Shown here in pieces: positions 49,001 to 61,000 of a DNA stretch of 64,000 nucleotides. The notes below the pieces were generated by a model that saw only the letters and a program-made list of their open reading frames with translations, had not been told where the DNA came from and made no database searches. Position numbers and translations under genes: made by a program. The DNA is from Acridotheres tristis (taxonomy: Eukaryota; Chordata; Aves; Passeriformes; Sturnidae), in contig CM072888.1 in assembly GCA_037013685.1 (NCBI GenBank), positions 1,717,034 through 1,781,033 of the forward strand, written 5' to 3'. Position 1 is the stretch's first letter. Each line of letters begins with the position of its first letter.

Positions 49001-52000
49001 CCCATCCCTTTGGCTTCTTTAGGAACGTGCTGCAGAGCTCAGACAGTTTTTGCTACTGTCTGAATAATATTCAGTGTTGTGTCCCGTGGCTTTCTGCTTC
49101 CCACCTCTCCAGTGAGAGGTTATGTGAAGAAATGCCTCAGTGAGGAATCTCTGTTTAATTTCTCTGGTCCCCAGAGCCCATCCTTGGTGCAGTTGCATCC
49201 GTATGGAACCAGTACAAAGAAGTACCCAGGGAAAGCAAAGGAAGCTGTGGAATCAGATGGAGTAATTAATGCCTCCTGGTAATGCTGGTGTCTCTGCATC
49301 CATAGGTATGGTGGAGCACAGGGACAGGCCTCTGTCCCCAGCCAGGCACTTCACCCAGGCAGACATCAACCACGGCAGGATTGCTTATCGCCCGCCGACC
49401 GCCGCCCCTCACCTCCGGGACATCACGGCCTTCTCCTTTGCAGGTGAGCATCCCAGTGCTCCTGGCAGGGCTGGGACAGGCAGCTGGACTGCTGCTCTTC
49501 CTCCTTGCTCAGGGAAGACTCTTGCCCAGTTAAACAGCAGCACTTGCTTTCTCCAAAATCCTCCAGTGCACATCAACACGTGCTTTCCTGTGCTCACCAC
49601 CTTCACTCAGTGCCTGTGTTTGTCCCGCCAGGTCTGCCAGAGTCCGTGAACTTCCGATTCACAGGTATGTGAGCCACTTGTTCTGTCCTGGCCAGAGCAA
49701 TTTTCATCTTTCTTTTGCCCTTCCCATTGCCTGTTACTCCTTTGTCCTGCTGCAGGCACACCTGTGAGCACTCAGTAGGGATTTCTGGAAATGCACGTGC
49801 CTGGGGAATATGAATTTGTCTGGTTCCCAGCAGTGTTTTACAGAAGCTGAGCTGCAGCTTGCTAGAGACATCTTTTTCCACTGGCTGCCTGGAATCAGTC
49901 CTAAAAGCCTGATTCATTCCTGTTGTCTTCCCAGTGTAAACAAGGAGTTTTACGCTCTCATTTTTTTTAATACAGTGCAGAGACATTTCTGCAATTAAAT
50001 TGCCACAGATAAGCTGCTTGACTATTTAACACATCCTTCTGTTTCCATGTGCTTTCTGGCTTCCACCAGCAAGGAGAAGTCCACGTTCTGAGTTAGGGGC
50101 AGAAATAAATGCTCCTGGCCTGTGTGAAGTGTGTGTGTATGTCCACAGACCAAGGTGTGGGCTGGGAAGGTGGGAGATGAGTCAGCCATGTGGGATGGGG
50201 ATTTTTGTACAGACAGGTGAGGAGTCCCTGCAGGCCCGTCCCTGCACTCAGGTGTGGTTGCTGTCTGTGCCTAGTGTCTGGTGGGGAGCACACAACCCCG
50301 GAGATGGTGTTTGTCATCCACCTGCTCTCTGGCGAGCAGCAGCCGCCCGTCTTCCAGATCGCAGCTCCGTTCCTGGAGGTCAGCCAGGGGGGCAGAGCCA
50401 CCATCGGTGAGTGGGGTGCATGGGGCAGCCTGTGGGGCTCAGCTCGCTGCCAGCTCACATGGGGGTCACTTGAGAGCCACTCTAGGAGAGAATTCCCTGA
50501 TACAGCCTGAGCACCATCAGGGGACAAAGAATCTCCGTGAAACTCGCAGCTCTTGGGCTAGGGCAGCTCCACAATTGTACTGACTGAATTATGCTTTTTT
50601 TTGGCTCCATTCACACAAGCTGTGCTCTCTTTCCCTGGCACAGGGATCCAGTTGGCTGTAAGTGACACGGATACAGCTCCTGAGGGTCTTTTCTTTGAGC
50701 TGGTGAAACCTCCTCATCATGGCATTGTGCTCAAGTACAGCACAGATGTGCAGGAGCTCATGAGAGCAGGTGAGTGGAGTAAAAGTTTCCCTCAGTGCAG
50801 GAGAGAGGTTTATCAGCCTGGCTGGTTTAGGTGAGCAGGAGGACACAGATGCCCCTGGCAGATAAGGATGCATCCCTAGGGAAGCCTTATCTAGCTGGGA
50901 AGAAAAGGAGGGTTGGTGCACCCCTTGAGAGTCACGAGGAGTCACTGTGTCCCTGCAATTGGGAAGGTCACAGCTTTTCCTCTACCCTGCCAGCTCCTTA
51001 ATAAATGTCCTCATAACTCACAGGCCTGGCAGGATGGGATTAAATGCCAGTTTAGTTCTTGATTAAAGCCTTTTGAGTTGGATGCCTGCTCTGAGCAGAG
51101 ACTTTCTGACTCTTTCGTGTGTCTCCCCCCCGGGAAGGTGACACCTTCACGTACGAGGACGTCACTCGGAATGCTCTGCAGTACGTACACGATGGCTCAG
51201 CAGCAGCAGAGGACAGCATGGAAATCTCTGTCACCGACGGTGTCACCACAGTCAGCACGGTGCTGAGAGTGGACGTGTCCCAGCTGGACACCCACGGCCC
51301 ACAGCTGGCCCCAGGCTGTTTGTTGGCTGTCACCGTGGCCAGTAAGGGCTCTGTGACCCTCTCCCGACAGCACCTCGCTTACACGGTGGGTTTGCATCTG
51401 TTTCTAAACCCAGGGAACGCTGCCAGCCCCCCTTTCCTTATCCCCCACACACCTCTCTGCTGTCAGTGTGGATTCTGGGTAGAGAGCTCAAGTTTTGGCT
51501 GCTGCCAAAAAGGGGATAACAGACGCTTTCATCCCACAGGGATTTAAGGTTATCCCAGTTTGACTGTAGCAGAGGTGAACTGCCATGCTAAACATGAGAA
51601 CCTAGTTAATCCCAGATTTTTCTGTCAAACAGACTTGCTAATAAAACACATGGATTTGCTAAGCGTTAATCTCTTGAAGATTTCAGCCCCCTCACCCACC
51701 TTCCAAAATCACCTGGTTCTTTTTCTGGGCAGATTGGAAGAGGGAAGGATTAAACAACCCCAAGACGCTGCAGAGCTTGGTAGCTTGACTTGGTCCTAGG
51801 GCACGTGTGCTGTACAAGAGTTACCCTGCTGGTGACATTCCCAGGAAAGCTCTGTACTCCTTGCAGATGATGTAGCAACCTCCTGAGTGAGGAGAGATGA
51901 CAGTACAGGTGTGAGGCTGGAGACACCTGGGCTGAGAGAGTCTGGCTGTCAGACACATGATTAGGAATTTCTTTTTTTTTTTCAAGGGATCAGTCTGGAA

Positions 52001-55000
52001 TCTGTCCTCCTCTTAAAGGGGAAAGCTGACAAGGGAGCTGCTCAGGTTTAATCTGAGTAAGAGGACAGATAGGGAAAAGAGGATTTCACTCCTGACCCAT
52101 ATGTGTTGATGTGTTGATTTCTGCTCTGCCTCTCATTTTTCAACCACCTAACAAAACTCTTCTAAGAAAGATGACATTTGAATTGTGATACCGTAGTGTG
52201 ATTGTGCTTAATGTGGTTGAAAGGAGACAAAGTCAACTTTTAGTTCAGTGTGAAGCACTTTGAAAATGAAAATGCCAGGTTTATGTCTGGGACACTGTGT
52301 TAATGTGATACAAGGACATAGAGAAAGCCCTTCTGAGCTGAGAGAAAATGAAAATACATTTTGTGGTATATTTTGAAAATGTCAACCCTCTTGACTCTCT
52401 TCTCATCAGCAGAGCTTCATTTAATATTCATCTGTGGGTCTGACCCAGCTAGGCAGGTATAATTCCCTATAAAACACTTACTCTTCCTTCTATTTTTAGT
52501 GGAACAAAGCAATGGCTGATTTTGCCCTGTTTTGATTTGGTTTGTTTCTTCGTGCTTAGGACAACAATTCTCCTGACTCAGAGATCAGAATCCAGTTGAT
52601 ATCTCTGCCAGCCTATGGAACCCTCCTAAGGTTGTCCAATGAAGAGCTTTCCAAGGTTTATAATTTCACCATGGAAGACATCAACAGCCAGAGGATCAGG
52701 TAGCAAAGAGTACTCTTCTCCTTCAAGCCATACCAGTTAAAAGCTCAGTGGGCTTTTTCCCCAGGGATCTCTGGGCTACTTAAAAGAATTCTGGGAATGA
52801 ATGTGAAGGAGGGTTGGGAACTGAGACACCACGTCTCTGCCTGGGGTTCAGTGATGCTCCCTGATTCCCTGTGTCCTGATTGCACAGCTACTCCACCACG
52901 TTTGAGACCAGCAATCAGCCCGTTACTGACATCTTCCACTTCTCAGTCCTGGATGCTGACAACAACCGGCTGGACAGACAGATGTTCACCATCACCATCA
53001 CATCTGCCCCGGCCCCGCCTGCCCTCATGGCCTTTGCTGACCATGTCACTGTGAGTGCCTGCCCAGGACACTGGGCACAGGAATGGCTTAGCAGGGAGCA
53101 ACTGAACGGTTTTCCTGGACTGGGGGAAAATCACTGAATAAAGCGTAGTGTTACTTGTGCCATGCAAAGGGTGAACAAATCCCGAGGAGGCTGACAGTCC
53201 ATCTGCATCCCTGAACCTCATCTGTTCATATCTGTTCCAGTCAGGAGCTGCTTAGTCCCTAGGGTATGTTCTTGCTATCAGTGGAGCAAGTCAGATTTAT
53301 CCCTACTCAGTATTTCATCCCTAATTTCACCAGCCTGTGTGTAAGAGATGAGCAGAAGACAAGTCTGAAGACACCTGATGCTTTGGACTGACACAGAGCA
53401 TTCCACACTCCTTATCAAAGCCTTTGGAAGTCATCTCCCTCCTTTCTAGCTTTGCATCCCCCCTCCCTTGCCTCACAAGAAGAAATGCAGGTCTTGCTTT
53501 CTGAGAGGTCACCGTGACTCTGCCAGTTCCCTTCCTGCCCAGATAAAGAACTCACAGGCTGCTCTAGGAGGCCAGGCAGGCTTTGTTCTTCCCATCCCAC
53601 CTCACCTCCCTGCTGAATTCCTGATTAGCAGACCTAGGGGAGGATGGGACAGCACTCCAGAGCTCTTCCACAGAGGCAGCCTCCCTCAGTAAGGATTTGT
53701 GTTGTCTGCTGTTGCTTTCCAGGTGGATGAGGGAGGCAGGGTCCTGCTGCTGGCTCATCAGCACTTCACTGCTGATTATGATACTGCTGCCAAGGAGCAC
53801 CTGAGGGTCACCATGGTCACTCTGCCTGTGTATGGCTACATTGAAAACACCAGGACAGGTAAACTGCTTGGCTCTCCCTCCCTTCTTCTTCCTGGCTGGT
53901 TTGTGCTCCTAAGAGGATTCACATCTGTCATATCCCATGGAGGGGATCACTTGTGCTGCATCTAACCCTGCAGCTTCCCCAGTGCCCACTCTAACACAGC
54001 TCATGTTTCTTCCCTCAAAAGCTACAAGGTATGGGAAGCCAGGTTGTAGAAAGGAACATCCCTCCTTGTGCAGCCTTCGCAATGTGCCTTTCTTCCCCCC
54101 ATCCTGCTGGGTTTGTGTGGAGTTTATCGGCCACTCGAGCATCCTTTCACCAGCAATATTCTGGTTTGCAGGTGAGAGCTTTGGCCCGCACAGTGAGTCT
54201 GCAGGGACCACAGATGCATCCTTTTCCCTTCAAGATGTCCTGGAGAAGAGCATTTACTACTTCCAGAGTGTCCATGAAAGCATTGAGCCCACAAGTGATG
54301 TTTTCAGCTTCTATGTGAGTGATGGCTTCAGCCAGTCAGAGGTGCAGAGCATCAACATCACAATCCAGGTATGGCAGCTGCCAGAGCCCTCTCCTTTCAC
54401 ACAAACACTTTTCAAGGGCAAGCTTTACTCCTTCCTTTTTAGTATGTGGGAAGGGGATTAAAGGGAGATTGCTTCCCCTAGCACAGAGGATGTGATGCCC
54501 AAGGACAGTTGTGCATTGTAGCCTCTTCCCCAGGCCTTACTGCTCTGGTGTCTCCTCCCTCTTGGAAGCAGCCATGATGCTGGGTAGATTTGGAGGGACT
54601 GGTGATGCCAGTACTGTCATTTGGGAGCTTGTGTTTCATTGGGGTGGGCCTTTCCCCGTGTTCATTTTCCTTTTTCTGCCTCTGTGCAGCGGCAGAACGA
54701 CGAGCCCCCGAGGATGGTGCTGGAGCCCGTGCGGGTGCAGGAGGGCTCAGCTGTGGTTGTTACCAACGCCTCCCTCAGCCTGCAGGACCTGGACACCCAG
54801 AGCAGCGAGCTGGTCATCGTGGTGAGCCAGAGTCCTGAGCACGGTATGTCCTGACAGGCTGGGGGGTGAGGCACAGGGAGTCTTTCTGGTCGGTGTCTTT
54901 GTACGTGTGTGTGTAAGAGCCCCTGCTGGGAGAGGGGAGCCTGGCATGTGGGATAAAGCACAGTTTGGACTCTGTTGTTGGCGAGTTGTCCCTCACTCTT

Positions 55001-58000
55001 TGCTGCAGAGCAGAAGGGAGCAGAGCATGTGTTTGTGTTGCCCCAGTCCCTGCTGGCAGGTGGCATGTGTGCAGTGCCCAGGCCGGGCAGGGTGCCAGGT
55101 GAAGGCTGTGCTGATCCCTCTGCTGTTTGCCAGGCCAGCTCCGCAGAAGGCAGAGCGCAGCAGAGGCCCTGGAGCAGGGACAGGTGCTGTCCAGGGGCTC
55201 CTCCTTCACCTACCAGGACGTTCTGGATGAGCTGATCGTTTACACCCAGAGCAGTGCCACAGCACAGACAGATGAGTTTGGCTTCTCCCTCACCGACGGG
55301 CTCTACACGCAGACAGGGAGGCTGGAATTCTCCATGGAGCTGCCAAGCAAGCAGCCACCCACGGTAGCTGTCAACAGGGACCTGCAGCTGCCAGCTGGTA
55401 CGGGCACAGGGATGAGAGTGGCATTGCTCCGTGCTGCTGGGTGGTCCAGCATAAACCAGTTGCTTGGCTGGGCTGTGGCTGCAGCTGATGTGGGTTTGCT
55501 TTCTCTGGTGCAGGCTCTGCAGCTCGGCTCACAGCTCAGCACCTGAAGGCAGCAGCTGGTCACTCAGGGGACACGGCCATCAGATTTGTCCTGAGGAGGG
55601 ACCCCAGCAGGGGCCAGCTGCAGCTGACCACAAGTGATAGTCCAGTCCAGATCTCTGCCAAAGGACCCCTCAAAAGTTTCACCCAGGCTGATATAAACAA
55701 AGGTGAGAGTGCTGGATTTTAGGTCGTCAGAGCAAGTGTATAAGCCAAGGCTGGTTTAGGGAGTGCTGTGAGGAGCAGGGAGTCGGACCTGATGGTTCTT
55801 ATGGGTCCCTTCCAGTTCAAGATGTTCCATGATTCTGAACAATGAGCTGAGTAGGGAAGGGAGAGGGGAAGAAGTAAGGGCAGGTTGTTAAGTTAGAGCA
55901 GAACCATTTGTCATAAAACATGTGTTAAAAAGTCTCTCTCAGCAGGAGAAAAAGAATAGAGAAAGTACTGAAACCCAAATCCAGGAGCCCTGTCAAGCCC
56001 CAAGCTGATAGTTCCAGACTGCTTCCAAAGTAAGAATTAACTGCTGCAGCCTGGAATAAAGCATCTCTTTTCTGCTGTCCCTGTCTCCAGGGCACGTGAT
56101 GTACAGCCACAGGAAAGGGGATCCCAGCGGAAACTTCCCCTTCACCTTTGACGTGATGGATGCAGATGGCAACAAACTGACAGACCAGGTGTTTTACATC
56201 CATGTAATAGGTAAAAAGTGGTGCTGAAGTTTCTTATCTTTGCTGCAGAGCTCAGGCCTGCTCACAGGTTCCCATCCCACATGTACTGCAAGGCAAAACG
56301 TCTTTCTGGAGATGCAGTTTTGATTCGCTGTCAGTTCAAAGGGCTTTGAAGTGAGTGGCATGGGGACGTTTTGCAGATGTAAGGGTTCATTCTTTGGCTT
56401 CTCACAAACTCACTGAAAAGGTAGAGAAATGCCCCTTAATATCTTCATGCTCTTTAGATTGTCTTTAAGACATTGTAATGTTACTATCCCTGATTAACAG
56501 CAAGGCCCGAAGTTCCTGTTTCAGAATTATCAAAATGTTTGTGGGCCTGTTGTTGTTTTCTTGAATACAAGCATCCAAGGGAAGGAGTGTGACTGTCCTA
56601 ACTCAGCTTTGTGTTTAACCCTTCCAGAGGACAGACTGCCCCCCTCCATCATCACCAACAAGGGGCTGGTGTTGGATGAGAACTCAGCAAAGACAATCAC
56701 GACCCTCCAGCTCTCGGCCACTGACCAGGACAGCGAGGCCTCCCAGCTGCAGTACAAGGTCACCCGGCAGCCACAGCTGGGGCATCTGGAGCACTTGGCC
56801 TCCCCAGGTGAGCAGGGAGGTGGTGGCCCCTCACAGCAGCAAAACACTCCTTTGAGGAGGCTTTTGAGCCCTAAAGATTCACTGCAGGAAAAACATGCCC
56901 AGAGGCAGCAGCACAGAATTCTGATTCCTGTTAGAAATCAAAGGGCCATTAGCCCAGAGGGCTGGGGAATAAGATGAGTGGAGGCCAATGATCCCAGCTG
57001 AGGATTTATTCAGCCTCTGGGCCAACTTATGGCCCTTCTGCTGCTTCTGCCAAAACCTTTGGCCTTTGCTGTGAACAGCACAGTGCCCCAAATAATCCAT
57101 TCCTTAACGTCCTTGGAAATAGCCCATCTTGGTGAACACACAGCTTGCTTTCTGTCCCCCTCTTGGCCAGTACATCCCTTGATCCCTAAAAGCCAGCCTC
57201 TTTCCCTAGCTGTGCTTTGGAGGGAGGAAGGGAGCTGCCCACCAAGTTTATCAGGAAGCAGTGTTGGGCTGTGGTGGTTGTGCTGGATAGTGAGCTCTGG
57301 TTGGTCAGTGAGGGGGGTTGGTCACTCCTGCTGATGTGATCTGAATTTCAGAGCTGCCTCTCATGCCTGCTGACACTGTGAGTGTGCTGGCCCCTCTCTG
57401 ATGAATTAATCTAAATCTGTGGTGTCATATCATACGCTCTTCTGATTTTATTATACTCATCTAAGATTATATTTCTTCTTAGTTTGAGATTTCTCATTAA
57501 CAGAAGATTAAAGTGGAAATATCTGCTCTGTGTTTTCAAGATGCAGACAGTCCCTGTACAGCTCAGTTGGAGTGTGTGGTTTGCCTCATCTTCTCACCAA
57601 AAACGTGTTGAGAGGGCAGGAATAATGAATGAGTTATAGTAAGCAAACTACTCCCTACTGAGAGTAAATTAAAAACTCGCAGTATTTTTGTCTAAATTGC
57701 AAACTAACCAGTGAATCTTGTACTTTGGAGACTTGAATTAAGGACTTTATTCTTCCTGTTATTTAAAATCAGATGATGATTCTGATTTCTCTGCTTTTTC
57801 ATGTCTTTGAGGGACTAATAAAGTTACAGAGTCACATACTGAGAAGTAGTTGTAATCACGATTTAAATTACCTAAATGACCTCTCTACCTAAGGAGAGAG
57901 TACTGAAGTGTTGAAAAGAGAACCCAAACTTTTACAGCTAATGAGCTCTGAGGAAATATTAGCTGATCATTCCTTTTTGGCTCATTTATTTAAATCAGAT

Positions 58001-61000
58001 CCTGGTGTCTTTTGTAGTGTGGCCATCACTTGTCAGCAGCCATTTAGTGTGATATATTGGTGGCAAACTTCTTGTCAGGGTGTTTGTTGATAACAGCACT
58101 AAAACTGTTGAACACAGCAACCAGATTTAAAAAGCTCATGTGCTTTTTAAAATGCTTGTCAGGTACCTTTCTGTGGTTGTGTCACACCTAATGGCCTGTA
58201 AAGATGTCACTATAAATCACTGCTGAAAAAGGGACTTTGTACTAAAGGCAGGGGTACAAGGAGGGGCAGAGAGAGCAGAGGCATTTTGGAAAAGTGCTGT
58301 GAGGCCAGGAGGCCTTTAGCTCATCCTCAGTGATGCCATGCTTGGGTTGGTTCTGCCCAGCAGTGACAATCCAAGTGTTACATGGACCATTTTTCTCCCA
58401 GCCTCTCTCCCCCTCTGCCCAGGGAGCCCCACTCCCAACAGAATGAGGTCAAAAGAAACCTGGACTTCTTCTGGAGAAGGAGGTTTTAGGAGGCTCTGTG
58501 CCACCGAAATCCCTGGCTCAGCTGAGGTTCATGGGGCAGCCTGACTTGGATCAGAACCAGCCAAAACTGAGTTCTTATGGCTAAATATGTCCTGCTTCCT
58601 GTAGTTTTTTTTTTCCCTGCTTTGCTCTCTCTGATGCACATTTCCCCCCGTTGTTCATTTTCCAGGGACAAGAATTAGTTCCTTCAGCCAGGCAGACTTG
58701 GCCTCTGGCAGCATCCAGTACATCCACACCAGTGACACAGAAAAGCACAGGGATGCCTTCACCTTTTCTGTGTCTGATGGGAGAAACGAGGTCAGTCCCA
58801 GCCTGGATTCTACCCCAGTAGGAAGGTGCTGTGGGCAGAGGTGGCTGTTCCCTCTTCTCCTGCTGTGACATTTCCCACATCCCTCAGGGCAGGGAGCAAG
58901 CCCTGTGCAGGGAACAAGAAGCCACCTACCATGTGGCCTTGTGGGGCTGGCTCACCAAGATCTGAGTGCCTGGTTTGCAGCTGCTCCCAGAGCTCAGCTT
59001 TGATCAGCTTCTTTTGGTGTGGTGACAACAGTCATGCCCTGGAGAAATGCCTTTGTCTGCTTTCTGAGAGAGAAAAGGCACAGCTGCACACAGAGGGAGA
59101 GGGGCAAAACAGAGTGAGAGTGGGAGGGAAAGTGGATGTCCACCAATATCATAGAAAAAGGGAGAATTAATAAGTGGGGAGGGATAAAGAAGGTCCTGTT
59201 CATGTGATCTGGGCTTAGCAGCTCAGATTTACCCACCAGACAAGGCTGAAATGAAATGAACTGGGCATTGCTGTGCTCTTGTGATGAAGTTGCACTCTTA
59301 GAAGGCTGAATTCATCAAGAGAGGCCTTTCCTCCTGTCCCAGGTGAGCCAGACATTCGACATCACCATAAACCCCGTGGATGACTCCTTACCCATAGTGC
59401 AGATCTTTGGGATGACAGTTCAGGAAGGGGTGAGAAAAGCCATCACCGAGTTTGAGCTCAAAGCAACAGATGCTGACACAGAGGTAAGGCAGGACCCCCT
59501 GGCCTCCTCCCTCCCCTCTTGTGCTGCACACCTGGGCTCTTGGGAGAGCAGGCTCGTGCTTAAAGACCCGTGGCCTTGACGCTGAGTTTATGCTTAGCAT
59601 GGATGAAAATGGCACTTGCTCCTCTTCCTGGGTCTGGCCAGAGGCTGAGCTGTGTAATGCTGGCTCTACCTCACTGCTACTTCCCCTGCAGCAAGAGATC
59701 TGGCTGCCTGAGCCAAAATCCTGCCCCAAAGAGTTTTGTTGCTTCTGCCCTGGCAGAAGTGACAAGGGACACATTGCCCAGAATGTCTGCAGGACTGGGG
59801 GCAGGAGTGTTGCTCTTGTGCTCATGGAGCTGTCTCAGACCAGCTGAACCAGTAGCTGGGTGGGATGTGCCTTGTTTTGTAGGGAGCCACTTTGGGAGAG
59901 GGATAAGGAGATGGCAGGGCTCGGGAATCAGGAATGTGCTGTGCTAGCCCTGGTTGGCAGCAGCAGCACAGGGAAGCTGCCCGGGCAGAGTCCCTGTGGT
60001 GTCCCCAGCTTTGTCCCTCCATGTCTGGGCCCAGGTGGAGTCCATCACGTTCAGGGTGGTGCAGGCACCCCGGCACGGGCTGCTCGAGCGCAGCAGCCCC
60101 GGGCAGCGCCCTGTCCCGGCCACCACCTTCACCATGGGTGACATCCAGCAGCGCCGCGTCACCTACAGCCACCGCGGCGGCAGCGCGCTCAGGGACCGCT
60201 TCACCTTCACTGTCACCGACGGCACCAGCGCCCTCTTCGTGGTGCAGGACGGAGCCAAGAAGGTCAGGGAGGAGCAGGGATGGCAGGGGATGGCATGGGG
60301 AGCTCCTCCTCTCAGGGCAGGGAGGGCTGAGCTGCTGTGGCTGCCCTGAAGGCGAGGGCTGAGTGTTCCCAGCTGTGTGATGCCTTTGCTCCTTCCCCTC
60401 CCTGTCCTCTGTGTGTGCAAACTCACCCCAGCAGAGCTGGAGGGGGCCAGGCTGGTAAGGTGGTGGTGAGGCTGTGACCAGGCTGGAAAGGTGATGGTGA
60501 GGCTGTGACCAGGCTGGAAAGGTGATGGTGAGGCTGTGACCAGGCTGGTAAGGTGATGGTGGGGCTCTGGCCAGGCTGGAAAGGTGATGGTGAGGCTGTG
60601 ACCAGGCTGGAAAGGTGATGGTGAGGCTGTGACCAGGCTGGTAAGGTGATGGTGAGGCTGTGACCAGGCTGGTAAGGTGATGGTGGGGCTGTGACCAGGC
60701 TGGTAAGGTGATGGTGAGGCTGTGACCAGGCTGGTAAGGTGATGGTGAGGCTGTGACCCCCACAGTAACCCCCGTGTCTCTGAACTGCCAGGTCGTGACA
60801 GCAGCACCGCAGCGCTTCCAGGTGGACATCCTCCCTGTGGATGACAGGACACCCGGGGTTGTCACCAACCTGGGCCTGCAGTGGCTGGAGTACACGGATG
60901 GCCAGGTAAACCTGCCTGCCCTCAGCTTGGGCTGCTACTCAGGCTGCTCCAGGGGCTTGGCAGGAGAACATCCTCACCCTTCAGCACTCCAATTTTTGTG

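Noticed and set aside
59822..60895. 357-codon antisense open frame
   Set aside because: It is the complement of two FRAS1 exons and the 31-bp minisatellite. The unit length is not a multiple of three and has no antisense stop, so frames stay open trivially. A repetitive P-G-H-S-L-T-I-T peptide with no start context or domain is an artefact.
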